A DNA stretch of 64,000 nt, taken from positions 124,001 through 188,000 of the forward strand of contig NHNW01000062.1 in assembly GCA_002786025.1 (NCBI GenBank), in the 5' to 3' direction. The notes below the pieces were generated by a model. That model did not search any database. It was not told the DNA's origin and worked only from the letters and a program-made list of their open reading frames with translations. Positions within the stretch are counted from its first letter, which is position 1. Each line of letters starts with the position of its first letter. This stretch comes from Zasmidium citrigriseum (lineage: Eukaryota; Ascomycota; Dothideomycetes; Mycosphaerellales; Mycosphaerellaceae). Of this stretch, positions 43,473 to 54,222 are shown piece by piece. The position numbers were made by a program, and so were the translations under genes.

Positions 43473-45576
43473 CTATGTCAACACAGGATCTTGAGCAATG
43501 CTCTCGAGCATGAACTCCCATTGTTGTACGTCTATTGCTTCTGGAAGCGTAAGGGTGGGATCATGCCATAGATTCGTGCTTGGATCATCGGAAAATGGAG
43601 GAAAGGGCCTGCTGAAGGCGGACGGCTCAGACAGTAATTCCGAGCCTGAAGGACCGGCAGATATGCTTGGCTCGAAATCGGCATTGGACGACATGGACGC
43701 CATGGGTGGTGTCTCAGTTGGGGTGTTGTTGGGGATTGCGCGCCTATTGCTTTGGCGCAGACTCCTTGCTTTTGAGATGCACAGCTCAACAATCTTCACT
43801 TCTGCCAATGCGAATTCATTGATCCAGATGTCATGACGTTGCATCTCACAATAAGCCACAAGATCTTCCAGCAGCGCATGAGTCCTGAAGGAATGCGGGT
43901 CCCGAACGGCAATGACTCCCAGCACAAGTACACTGTTGAACAAGTGATGAGGGCCCAGTGCCCACTTCAGGCGGTCTTGTAGCGACTGTCCAAGATATTT
44001 GAGCCGTAGTGCCAGATCAGAGCAAGCCGATGACATACAAATGTCATGGCTGTACTTGAATCGGTTCGTGATGCTGTGACGAAGGAGATACGGTCGATGT
44101 AGAGTTATCCTTGTAAAATGATACATGGCGTGCAGGCGGAGTCGATTCCAGTAGAGATACGGTCTAGAGGAGTCCAGTGATGTGTCTGCGTTCTCGAGTC
44201 GGAAATATCGCGGCAAGTGAGACTCCCATTCGACGATGTCACGGTCCAGTGCCAGAACCAAATCGTAAGAGACTGCGAACAAACCAAAGCATTGCTCCTG
44301 AATCCTTCCAACGATCACGGCAAGGTCATGAGCAAGCCGATTGCAGACGGCTTGTGTTGGATCGGATGACGACGCCTCAATGGCAGTCGTCGCCTCCTCA
44401 TCGCTTAGGTCGTCCAGCCAGATATTGGATGCCCTCTTCACCATGCATTGCTGATCGACGATCGCAAACGGTCTTCCCAAAGCCAAAGCAATTGTCTTAT
44501 CCAACACATACAGATGACTCCAGAGTCGTCGTCGGGTTTCGGTCTCTCTACGAGGAAGTCTCCAGCGTTCCCCGTCGATGTGCATTCCTTGAGCCTGAGA
44601 CATTCGCTGCGACAACATTAGAATGAAGCTGAGTGCTTGAACGAGCTCTTACCATAGCGAAGCTCGTAGTCAGCCACGATTCAGTGACTCTTCGAGTGTA
44701 GATCAAGTATCTCGTCACCAGGATGCCTGCCCTGACAAGATCTGTACTTTCACCATAGAAAGATGGAGCAATAACAATCGCTCGCCTGGAAGCCCAGTAG
44801 AACCTGAGGGACGTTTCGTTGAGCTCGCGCTGCGCGTCCAAATTTCTCGGAACAGGATCGTCCAGAAGAACGCCATATGCGAGCACAATGAAAAGCAACG
44901 CGAGCCACCTGAGATCAACAGTAGCAAAGTCATCGAACCCAAACTTACGTGACCAGAACGCTTCATACTTCTCGCGGAAGTTGGCCGGATGCACAGCATC
45001 GATTGACCAGTTCAGCTCGCGCAGAAAGCATTCTGTCAATTTGTCGACAGTCGCTTTCCTCCGAGGAAGAATTCCTAACAGATCCCAGATTTGCGAAAAC
45101 GGTCCGCCCTCATCGCGAAAGGAATGGGCTGATCCAGCGCCTGGCTGCGCTCTGATTTCCGATGAGATGTCAGGCGCTGGCGCTTCAATGACCTTTGCGG
45201 CTGCCTGAGGGCCAAAATAGGAGGATCCAAAGAAAGAAGGAGCATCCTGGCTTCTGAACAAATTGCCGACGCTGTCTGCTCCCTCAGCTATGATAGACGA
45301 GCTAGGGCGCGTTTCTTGGACTCGGTCACTTGTACTTGTGGCATTGGCAGATCCACGATCGTGCGAGCCGGCGGCCTCAGGGTACGTGCATGTTGATGGT
45401 ACTGCACGTCTCCGGCAATTGGAGCACACTGCGGACCCATCACCATCGCACTGTACTGGTCATCAGCAATGATTCCATCTCGCCCATCGTCTCCTTACCT
45501 TTTGCTTCCTCTTGTGGCAAGGGAGGCAGGCCACAGCGTGTCGACCGCGTTTGCGAGGGGATCGGGATATTGGCAT
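43473..45576 (-). CDS. Zn(II)2Cys6 transcription factor (putative cluster regulator)
   Basis: Three exons (45499-45576, 44653-45450, 43473-44606) with introns of 48 and 46 nt encode 669 residues. Exon 1 is basic (SPRKRGRHAVACLPCHKRKQK). The first intron falls inside the zinc cluster, so cysteines 17 and 20 are in exon 1 and 27, 35, 38 and 47 in exon 2, a canonical arrangement when joined. The Fungal_trans middle homology region follows (WSIDAVHPANFREKYEAFW, ETETRRRLWSHLYVLDKTIALALGRP). The tail is Ser/Pro-rich and acidic, a likely activation domain. Position beside the FAH-family enzyme and ACS permease suggests a pathway-specific regulator. Gene ends are tail to tail with FAH, so mature transcripts probably overlap. 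Confidence 0.9.
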
Positions 45577-46045
45577 GGCGATGGGGTGAAGAGGGAGGAT
45601 TTGCCGAAGGAAAGCGCGACACTTTTGAGTTTTTGCCGATGGCTCGATCCTAGCACGAAGGTTTGCCCTATCGTTGGCAGGGACCTTGCGTTGATAATAG
45701 ATCAACTGGTTATCAGTCAAAATAGAGTGACAGCAACAGCAGTGAGGCGGCGTTAGATTGCTTCCATCTTTGAACGTCTTCGACAAGTTTTTGAGAGAAA
45801 AAGGTGGTGCTACAAGGTCCAAGCCGAGTCCGACGTGAACCACCAACGACCAACGTTACACCAGCCCAAGGCCATTGTGCCCCGTTACGAACCCCTGATC
45901 GGTACCCTCCCTCTTCCGCTCAAACTGGAAGATTTGGTCTCTCTCCAAAACCGATCAACACTGAGCTCTCCAAGGGCTTGTCACAACCTTGAGCCTTTGC
46001 CAGAAAGTAGGAGATTGTTGCGAATATCTTCCACTTTGAGCGGAA
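45577..46045. other. Promoter region of the Zn2Cys6 regulator
   Basis: Lies upstream of the minus-strand regulator and downstream of the minus-strand acetyltransferase. The regulator's frame is open upstream of its ATG as far as about 45846, but without similarity. No other feature is seen. Confidence 0.5.
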
Positions 46046-46684
46046 CTACGAGGGTATGTACTCAGCATACTCGATCTCAGATTCATACCTCTCTCTCCAC
46101 TCATCCTCCAACATGGCGCCCTCCCAAAAGTTCCACCAACGTCCATACTTCCAGGCAAAGTCTCTCTTGATAGACTCCTCCACAAAGCCAAGCTTCAAGT
46201 ACAGCTTCTTCGCCGACTCGTTGAACTCCACTGCTCCGATACCAATTCGATGCAGTCGAGCAAAGCTAAAGCCCCAGCATAAAGCCCATTGGATTGCCTC
46301 ACTGCCGTAGCCCTTTCCGCGATGAGGGGCGAGGAGGGAGATGGCAATGTCTGCTCGTCCGTGATGGTCTCGCCCACGACCTGGTCCAACAAGCGTCAGA
46401 AAACCGATCGCCTCGCCATGGTTACCGAGTGATGCTTGAACGTCTTTGCTATTTGCTGCAGTCGGAACCGACAGACAAATTATAACTCCCAGCATGCAAG
46501 ATTCGAGAAACTCGCGGTGCGACTTTGCGTCTCTGGACCCTTGCGGAGTTGGAACGAAGGGCACGGCATTGTTGAATGCTTCGGCATCATGGCCGAGCTC
46601 TAAGAGGACTCCTGTCTCGTCTGACAGTTCTGGAGCGCGATAGGTAAGACAGGCGGAGTTCCAGACTCCGAACTTTTGGCCCAT
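46046..46684 (-). CDS. GNAT-family N-acetyltransferase
   Basis: Single exon, 212 residues. The fold of RimJ/RimL-type GNATs is visible: GEAIGFLTLVGPG (beta 4 region), ADIAISLLAPHRGKGYGSEAI carrying the acetyl-CoA pyrophosphate loop RGKGYG, then HRIGIGAVEFNESAKKLYLKLGF and the GRWWNFWEGAMLEDEW tail. Members transfer acetyl from acetyl-CoA to amino groups of proteins, antibiotics or small metabolites; the acceptor here cannot be inferred. No signal peptide, so probably cytosolic. The start MGQKFGVWNS follows a short untranslated stretch and suits the family's usual length of about 170-220 residues. Confidence 0.88.
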   Translation of the reverse strand: MGQKFGVWNSACLTYRAPELSDETGVLLELGHDAEAFNNAVPFVPTPQGSRDAKSHREFLESCMLGVIICLSVPTAANSKDVQASLGNHGEAIGFLTLVGPGRGRDHHGRADIAISLLAPHRGKGYGSEAIQWALCWGFSFARLHRIGIGAVEFNESAKKLYLKLGFVEESIKRDFAWKYGRWWNFWEGAMLEDEWRERYESEIEYAEYIPS

Positions 46685-46984
46685 GACAGCGTGGGGCTGG
46701 TCGGCACGTTTAGTTGACGTGGGAGTAGCGCGCCTTGATTAAGAACGGATGGTGGCAGTAAGCGCAGGCTGCTCATCTGTTTTGCATCCGTCTAAGCTGG
46801 TCCGCCTCGCATTCGCTTCCTTGGTGCCTGCATCAAGTGGAGGCTGGGGCCGGCCACGTGCCATGCAGGTTATTCGCAGCGGTAGAGGTGGCTCATGGAG
46901 CAACTACGAGTTAGAACTGCTCTGCATCATTACTTCTGATCGTGCCAGAATTGGGTACCAATCCTTAAGAGTCTTCGCCAATCT
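46685..46984. other. Short intergenic region with tandem 20-bp repeat
   Basis: Contains the promoter of the acetyltransferase and the 3' flank of the TRP-like gene. Apart from the 20-bp duplication at its right end (46960-46999) nothing is recognised. Confidence 0.55.
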
Positions 46985-46999
46985 TTAAGAGTCTTCGCC
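46960..46999. repeat. Tandem 20-bp duplication across the TRP-like stop codon
   Basis: Two adjacent 20-mers, 46960-46979 and 46980-46999, differ at one base. The second contains the TAA stop (plus-strand TTA at 46985-46987) and the last codons of the TRP-like gene; the first is an extra copy just downstream. This looks like a replication-slippage duplication. Confidence 0.8.
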
Positions 47000-49295
47000 T
47001 TCCAGACTGATCTCTGATGCTATATGAGTCGGCCTCACAACGTGAAATCCTGACTGCGGTACACTCTCGGGCGACAGGAAGCCATATCTTCTCCAATCGA
47101 ATACTTGGAGAACGGCGCTTGCTCGCAGTCGCTCAAACACCCCAGTAGGACGATTGACGTGAGGAGATTGACCAGCCTCGCGAGTCCTGAACGGCGTGCC
47201 ATAGATCAGATCAGCTTCTCGAAACGTAAAGTCGTCCCACCGTGGTCCTAGAGACTGCGAGGACTCTGCGAAAGTGTGCTTGCCGATCTCAAGGCTGGAG
47301 CTGGAGGATGAAGATTCGCCGAAAGTAGGGGACTCCACAGGCAAACATAGCACTGGCTTCTCCTCCGGGGTAGCTTGAAGGCGGCTAGTTGACAATGGTC
47401 TCGAGACATCGTCCGTGCTGTAGACGGGAAACATTGAACTCCTGCTTGGCTGCCGGAAGAAACCAGACTGGCGCTGCAACAAGTCTAGAGTTCGAGTCGT
47501 CTTGCCTGAACTGCTCTCGTCAGGGCCGTCGCCTCGCTCGGCAAGAGACAAAGGCTTAGCGTCACTTGACAGTATCTCTGTGTCGGTGTTCACATGTGCG
47601 CTGCCTAGCTTCCTGCGGTTTAGACGTCGCAGTCCATACACCTGTGAGATGAGTGTCAGCATGAGACAGGATGCTGTGCTTTGCGGTGTTGCCACTTACC
47701 TGAGGTGTTGTTTCCTGTGGACCTTTCCAGAGGATCAAGATCAAGCGGTACACAGCTCGCAGAAAGAACAAAAAGACCAGAGCACATGCATGGAGAGCCA
47801 AGATCATGTATCCAAGAACGTCTTTCGGCTTTCCTTCCGTTAGCCCAGGAAGAAAGCAGCAAAGCATGGCCAATGTGATTGTTCTCATCATCGCGGAGAT
47901 GGCCTTCACAGTTTGTTGCTGGCCAGTTCGAAGCCGTAGTATGGCAAAGGCAAATCCGAATTCGCATGCTATCAGCAGAGAGAGCTGGACCACCGGAAAA
48001 TGCTGTAGGGCGCCAATCACCGCTCCACGAATAAACGTCAGACTCGCTTGTGTCGCGAGGAGAAGACTTTCCTGGCGCATCGAATATTGCCCCAGGCCAC
48101 ATTCCAGATTGCCAATCTTGGGCCCTCCGATCGCCATCCGACCTGACTTGGATAGTGGAATGTTCCCGAAAAGCCACACAAAAGCCACCAGAACCAGAAT
48201 AATGGCGAGCGATGCAAAGACTGTGTGATAAGTAGGCAGTATCAGGGCGTAGTTGACCTGATAGAACGTGAGAGCACAAAGCGGTAGAGCAAAGTAGAAT
48301 AGAACGACCTTCAGGACCGTTCTAAACCGCTCAGCGAATGTCTCGGCTCCAAGCTTGGTATCCAGACGAGTGCAGTGTATGATCTGTAGTATTGCCGCAA
48401 GGACTGTTGCGATGATCAATACTGCGATGATCATGTTGTACCAGGTATCCATCGTTTGAGGAACTCCGACAAGCTGATGCATAGTCTCGAATCCAAGTGT
48501 GCCGCCGTAGGTGCCATTGACCACGTAGATTCCGTCTTGCGTACTTGAGTAAGCGTGGTTATAGGCAAGAGGTCCAGGATTGAACAAAGCCAGGACATTC
48601 AGGTGGCTCATGATAGGCTGAAAGAATCCAGGGTAGCTCAGAGTCAGAGAACTGGACAGAAAGGCGAACTGCATGTAGTACAAGCACACAATGGCATCGG
48701 GCAAGATCTCCATGGTCAATCCGATGGTGCTCGCGGTCGATGGTCGCTCCAGATAGAGTGTACGGATCGCGCTAGCGAGCAGTATCAACACAAATATGCC
48801 AACGGGAATCCATCGCAGCAACATTGCGGTTGCTTTGTGTGGCGCTGATGTGATTTTGGCCTCCAAACAAGCCACTTCGCCCAAGCCTTCCATGTTCAAT
48901 TCCAGCCGCATTGCCATCGTCGAAAACGCAGAGATAGGTCCGACATTAGCAGTGATTGGAAGGCGAACCTGGTAATATCGTGGCCGTGTCTCATTGCAAT
49001 GTGGCTCCAATTCGAAACGGTGTTCGGTACTCTCTCCTGCATGTCTTGTACTGAGCAGTAGCGTTGCGTTTGCAGGCAGTACGGCACATTCTTCCTCCGT
49101 CAGATACTTCCCAAGTATTAAGGAAAGCTCCGACCTCTGTCCAGCATGGTCAAGCTTCGCATCGTGGATGGTATAGTTGGCCCCCGCTGTCCAGCTGTTG
49201 AGCGAGTATCCCGGGCAGGCTGCTGACTGTAGGTAAGTCGCTGTTGTGCCGAGTCCAAAGCTCAATGCCAGAGCGGCGAGGCTGATTTTCGCCAT
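46985..49295 (-). CDS. TRP-like ion channel / flavin-carrier-type membrane protein
   Basis: Two exons (47700-49295 and 46985-47641) around a 58-nt intron encode 750 residues. A signal peptide occupies the first ~20 residues (MAKISLAALALSFGLGTTAT). A lumenal ML-like domain to about residue 165 carries paired Cys and N-glycosylation sequons, ending in ALFSTMAMRLELN-like strands. About nine hydrophobic helices follow between residues ~165 and ~530, including YLERPSTASTIGLTMEILPD and the TM block around FYFALPLCALTFYQVNYALI. The C-terminal ~220 residues are hydrophilic, Ser-rich and probably cytosolic. This is the plan of fungal TRP_N/TRP (Pkd2/Trp663/FLC) proteins, associated with calcium homeostasis, wall integrity or ER-membrane haem/FAD handling. 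The codon before the chosen ATG is TTG, so the start is at 49295. Confidence 0.85.
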
Positions 49296-50002
49296 CAAGG
49301 CGATTGGGCAGAAGCGTTAGCCTTCTCAGTTGAAGCATCCGGGTAGTAGAAGAAAGATTCAAGGAGATCGAAATACTGAAACTTGACCTCGCTTGTGGAT
49401 AGCGTCTATCAAAAATAGTAATAAGGGGAGTAGCCGACTACCCGGTGAAGCGCGAACATTTTTGCACGGCCGAGAAGACGGCGAGGGCCAAGTGCCGAAC
49501 ACGAGCTCAATTGGCTAAGCTTGGCGGGCGGCGGGTAGTTGAATGACCTCTGCGACATTATTCAAATGGTCCCGAGCGAGATAAATATGACCACCCGTCA
49601 ATGCTCAAAGGTGTTTGGATGATGAAATGGATGAAAAAGATGAAAGAAGTTCGAGGAGAAGGTGTCGTCGAAATAGACTCCAGAGCACGGACCGTGTTCG
49701 CTTGGCACGTGTCAACAACATTACGCCTTCCCTCCGCTCCTTCTTCTCATTCATCAACTTTTCCTTTTCCTACTCTGTCCCGTCATACTGGAATCTGAAC
49801 TTTCTCTGGGTGGGCGCATCCCACTACGCCCTTGAAGGGTTTGCTGGACTATTGGTCGTTGTCGACAGATTCAAGGACAGCTACGGACATCTTCTACTTT
49901 GACCGGGACACCTCGAAGAGCGTGTTCACAACCCGCGTTCCTCCATCCTTCTTTCGCTCACCAATAGAGTCCTCTGCCATCGAGAGACGAAGACTTGCCG
50001 CC
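49296..50002. other. TRP-like gene promoter region
   Basis: 700 bp upstream of the minus-strand TRP-like gene and downstream of the broken transporter. Small frames on plus (49601-49902) overlap each other in different frames and lack domains. Nothing else is recognised. Confidence 0.5.
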
Positions 50003-51669
50003 TCAGATACTAGCTTTTCCTCTGGACTCAAATGGCAACGCAAAGCTCAACAACCCGGCCGCCACATACAGCGACGCCGACACATACACGGGCGTACTTG
50101 TATAACCAACATCTACGGCTCCGTTAGCCCTCGTTCGTTGTGGCGGACGAATACTGTCTGATACTTACAAGTGGCGATGATGGGAGCCATGAGTCCGCAA
50201 ATTCGGTTGAAAGCGGCCGCGATACCCGTCCCGGTACCTCTATGCATCGATGGAATCACCTCAGGCGTGTAACAGTACAAAGCTCCCCACATGATGTACT
50301 GAAAAAATGTAGAGAGGCAATTAAAGGCGAGGATCTGCGCTGGTGTTCGAGCGGCCGTGAAGGCAAACAGGAAGATGGCCGACAAGATCAAGGATCCACC
50401 CAAGGTGCCTTTTCGACCGATGTACTTGACGTTGATCAAGATGCCACCAACGAGAGTGCCAGGGATGCTGCAGATAATGATGATAAGGTTGTTGCGGTAG
50501 GTAATGGCGACGCTGGTCGATCCTGTCGAAGCGCCTTTTGCAGCGAGAAGCTCTGGGAGAAAATTGGACTACAGAGGACTGCCGAGACCGATCATACCCC
50601 AGATAAGGATGATAAGGGTCATGCTGTATGCCAGCTTGGGAGTGGCGAAGAGTGCGCGAACATGCTGAAAACCGTTGGGGTTGAGCTGCGAAGTGAACGT
50701 GCGTTTGATGGCTTCCTTCCGGTCGACTGGCGGCCTCTCATGAGTCTCGGCGAAGTCTTGCTCGACTTGCTCCAGATCTTCAACTCTCAGTGGCTGGGTC
50801 GTCTTGTTGTACGCTGCGATCGAGTCCAGAACTTCGACAGCTTCGACGTATCGACCTTGACCAATCAGGTACTTTGGCGACTCCCTCAATCGGAACAGGA
50901 AGAATCTCCCAATCCACAGCACGATGGTGAATGTACCCATGGTATACATCAGATACCTCCAGCCCATGTTGTCCGACTTTCTGCATTCTCCAGCTGGTGT
51001 ATCGGAAGGGCAGCTGAAGTTGGGGATGAAGCCCCAGGCCGTAACGGCGGGAATGACTTGTCCCAGCGACCACCACACGCTGAGAATCTCCAGGAGCCAT
51101 TGATGTGTCGGTGGCATGAGCTCGAGGAAGATGGCACCATCAACAGGTAAATTGCCGCCCACGCCAAAGCCAATACACGCACACAAAGATGCACACGTCA
51201 CGAAGCTATTCGCACCACCCGCAGCAATGCCGAAGACGCCTGCGATGAAGAGTGTGGTGTTGAAAGCCAGCCGGCGTCCGATCAAGTCGCATCCAAATCC
51301 CCAGAACCACGCTCCCACGACGAGGCCGGTGATGAGCGCCAACGACAAGAAGGCTTCATGTTGGGGATGGAATTCAACACCAACTTGAGGCAGAGCATCG
51401 GAGACGGTCGTTTGCCAAAGCTGGTCGCAAAGCCAGCCATAGCCAGCGACGACGAACAATCCCCATTGGTAGCGGCCCATGCCCATCTTTTGAACAGCAT
51501 GGTTGACGAGCGATGCCTGCGCTTCGAAGAGTCGGTTCGATGATGTGTCTTTCAAAGCTGCAAGTTCAGGTCGTGCTGGCTGTAGCTCGCCGACAGCAAT
51601 ATCGTGGTCTTGGGAACTGCCATCGCCTTCTGCGTTGAAGGTAGATGGATCTTTCTTTGTCTCAGTCAT
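50003..51669 (-). pseudogene. MFS transporter (SV2/sugar-porter-like) with one in-frame TAG
   Basis: Exon 1 (50169-51669) and exon 2 (50003-50112), joined across a 56-nt GTAAGT...GTAG intron, form one continuous frame of 536 sense-or-nonsense positions, interrupted only at codon 367 by TAG (50569-50571). The protein begins MTETKKDPSTF and contains MGMGRYQWGLFVVAGYGWL in TM1, GCDLIGRRLAFN, FGVGGNLPVDGAIFLEL and RESPKYLIGQGRY. After the stop it resumes with SNFLPELLAAKGAS, NVKYIGRKGTLGG and a normal end, LPFESRGKASI. Relatives have Tyr at the interrupted site (PLY-NFLP), so one base change explains it. No frameshift or other damage is visible. Options are recent pseudogenisation, sequencing error or readthrough. 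The truncated product would have only about half the helices and is unlikely to transport. The gene is divergent from the 2OG oxygenase. Confidence 0.8.
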
Positions 51670-52333
51670 GGTCTGTCTCGAGAGGTAGGTGGGAAGAGGG
51701 TTGAAAGAAGGAGATGGTGAGTATGGTAAGTGTTCTATTACGGACGATGTGCTATCAAGATGCTCACGTCGGCTTTCGCCACGAGGCTTCTATCAAACGA
51801 CTGAGGTGGTCGTCAGCAAGACGACTTTGTCTTGGCCGCTCGGATGTCGGAATGGCTTACGCTATCGCAGTGGAAGGTGAATGGTATAGAAATAAAGCTC
51901 TGTTCCTGCCGCGCTGGCCTATCTGGAGGATGCGGCGCACCCTACTGGAATCAACGGCCTGCCTCATCAAGAGATTCTACCCATACGACTGGCTCTAGGA
52001 CAGAACAGCGTCAGATTTGCTTCTATCAATGCTTGCCTACTGGATGTGCGATTAGTGCCGAGATAAGGAACAGCTCGTTTTAGGTAGGGATTGGCACGAC
52101 TTGGTACGGGGTTGCCTGCTCCAGCAGTAAGACCACTCGAATATCCCACGGCGAGGACGATTTGAACCACTGGAGTGTGGGGTGCAGCGGCCAAGAGACT
52201 TCTTAACTTTGGCCAATTTGCCTGCTACTCCATTTGGGTCGATCTATGGGCTTTGAGGCGTATAAGACAGAGAATCTGCAGTCCATCCCCATTTGACGAG
52301 CAGCTTGCAAGCACACATTACGGACTCACAACG
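51670..52333. promoter_or_regulatory. Divergent promoter, MFS pseudogene / 2OG oxygenase
   Basis: 664 bp separate the divergent start codons. TATAAG on plus at 52261-52266 lies 73 bp before the oxygenase ATG at 52334 and supports that start over the longer frame beginning at 52175. No operator is identified. Confidence 0.55.
52261..52266 (+). promoter_or_regulatory. TATA-like box of the 2OG oxygenase gene
   Basis: TATAAG 73 bp upstream of the chosen ATG, the same spacing range as the boxes before the FAD oxidase and ACS permease genes. It sits inside the upstream extension of the open frame, which argues that the extension is untranslated. Confidence 0.5.
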
Positions 52334-53464
52334 ATGGCGCCTACAGCGATTCCACTGGAGTCTTCATCTCCGAACGATTCCAAGCACAATGGGGCGTTCA
52401 CGGCCAAACGCGCGACACGAAGCTCCAGCTTCGATCCTAATCATCATCTGAACTTTGCGCCTCCGACCGAATACTACACGCTTGACAAACTCGGTCTCTC
52501 CTCAACTGGCTCCATCTCACCTGTGGCAATTACCGCTCCCTTCCCGCTCCTGAGCAATGAAGGAATTCGACAAGCCCGAGTCGACCTCTTCCGCACAGAG
52601 ATGCTAGCCAAGCACAAATATGTCGAATCCAAAGACCCAGGTGTGTACAAGCTACGGGGCTATGGCAAAGATGCGCCGTTCATCTACGATATGTGGACAT
52701 CGAAGGAGATGCTGGCCGCATGCTCGGAGGCTGCTGGCTGTGAGCTGGATGTTGTGTTTGACTACGAAATCGGACACATCAACGTTCAATTGCCGCCCGG
52801 CGTCGACGAAGGTGGCGATGATCTGGAGAGATTGCTTCCACCTGTCGATCCACCCTCGCAAAGAGCAGAAGTCAGCGACGAAGAAGCTGCCAAAGCAGCG
52901 GAAGCTGGAATCGCCAATGTGACTGCTTGGCATAACGATTCGTTTCCTTGGGTGTGCGTTGTCATGCTCTCTGATCCGACTGGCATGAAAGGCGGCGAGA
53001 CTGCGCTACGAAAAGGCGACGGCAGCATTCTCAAAGTGCGCGGTCCTTCCAAAGGGTACGCGGTTATGATGCAGGGTGGTTTGATCAATCACGTTGCATT
53101 GAAAACGTTGGGCGACGGGGAGCGCATCACAATGGTGACTTCGTTCAGACCAAGAGATCCTCACGCGGTTGATCTGAGCAATCTCGGAAACGTCAAGGCC
53201 GTGAGCGATCCAACACAGCTATACACCCAGTGGACTCTGTATCGGACGACCGTGCTAGAAGAGCGTTGTCGAAGGTTCGCAGACATGATAAAGAATGAAA
53301 AGCTGAATGCAGATGAGCTCGAGCAAGTGCTGGGCAAGTGGGCGAAGGAGCAGATTCAATATATTGAATGGACAGCGAAAGAGCTGACCGAGGACGGAGA
53401 GAAGGGAAACTACAATCACAAATTCGTGAAGAAGCCGGGAGAAAAGGTCGGCAGAGACTTATGA
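52334..53464 (+). CDS. 2-oxoglutarate/Fe(II)-dependent oxygenase-like protein
   Basis: Single exon, 376 residues. The double-stranded beta-helix motifs are clear: WHNDSFPW supplies the HxD pair (His200, Asp202), then VCVVMLSDPTGMKGGETALR, GYAVMMQGGLINHVAL with the distal His253, and GERITMVTSFRPR with the basic residue (about 264) that would bind 2-oxoglutarate. An N-terminal ~60 residues are Ser-rich. A helical, charged C-terminus (RFADMIKNEKLNADELEQ) follows. Such fungal proteins hydroxylate small molecules or, less often, proteins. There is no signal peptide, so it is probably cytosolic. Its divergent partner is a transporter with a nonsense codon; if the pair worked together, the pathway may be compromised in this strain. 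The substrate is unknown. Confidence 0.85.
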   Translation: MAPTAIPLESSSPNDSKHNGAFTAKRATRSSSFDPNHHLNFAPPTEYYTLDKLGLSSTGSISPVAITAPFPLLSNEGIRQARVDLFRTEMLAKHKYVESKDPGVYKLRGYGKDAPFIYDMWTSKEMLAACSEAAGCELDVVFDYEIGHINVQLPPGVDEGGDDLERLLPPVDPPSQRAEVSDEEAAKAAEAGIANVTAWHNDSFPWVCVVMLSDPTGMKGGETALRKGDGSILKVRGPSKGYAVMMQGGLINHVALKTLGDGERITMVTSFRPRDPHAVDLSNLGNVKAVSDPTQLYTQWTLYRTTVLEERCRRFADMIKNEKLNADELEQVLGKWAKEQIQYIEWTAKELTEDGEKGNYNHKFVKKPGEKVGRDL

Positions 53465-54222
53465 GGCGATGAGTCGTCTTAGCGAAGGAGACTTCTAGCC
53501 TCGCACGGCTGCAGACTAGAAGGGCAATGTTTTGGAGAAGGTATATCGCCCGAACCGTTCCTCAGACACAGCTGCAGCAGCTCCCTCGTCTATCTTAAGG
53601 GATCTCGGAACAGTGCCACAACGGTCCACAACTCGCCTAACTTTCACCCATTCAGCCCGCGTCTGTCGCGTGGCAGCCTTCTCGGAGTTTAGTGGCTTGC
53701 GGTCTAGCCCAGTCCGCATGGCTGGGAACCTATAGGGCAGCTAGCTCTGCCACATCAAGCTTTGGAGGCTCTTTCCAGAAGGGACCGCACGCAAGCCCAA
53801 ACCATCGGGCGTGGCCGTCTCAGCTGTCCACATATCAGCCCATCAACGGTACTTTGGGAACATCAGCAGCCTTCCTCGCGCCTGCCGCTTTCACGTGTCT
53901 GGCTTTTTGGGGTCCAGGCTGGTGCGACATGCGTGAATGACTCTGTTGTCACTTTGCTCAGCCTGGGACTTTCAAGCCATGGCGACGAGGTGCGTGGCAG
54001 TCGTTCGAGGGCGGGAGGCGGGCTTGAAGCTCTTGCTGGCATATATATTGTCGGGAAGTTTTTGCGTTGGTGGCAGGCAAGTTGATCTTTCACATCTTCG
54101 TCCAGGCGTTGCTCTCGGCCAAACTTCTCGCTGCACATCCGTCCTCCGCGACCCCCTTGAGAAATATTTATAGCTCCTCACAACCACCGATAAGGGTGTC
54201 CTAACTCTTACCTCTGGCTACA
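53465..54222. other. Intergenic: oxygenase 3' end and secreted-protein promoter
   Basis: No gene is recognised in these 758 bp. A TATA-like box near the right end belongs to the next gene. Confidence 0.55.
54165..54173 (+). promoter_or_regulatory. TATA box of the secreted propeller-like gene
   Basis: TATTTATAG lies 50 bp before the first ATG (54223) and 65 bp before the alternative ATG (54238). The latter distance agrees better with other genes here and mildly favours the shorter start. Confidence 0.5.

Noticed and set aside
50560..50590. Explaining the TAG in the MFS gene by a small intron
   Set aside because: The only donor-acceptor pair spans about 29 nt, too short for a fungal intron, and would delete the conserved helix segment MIGLGSPL.
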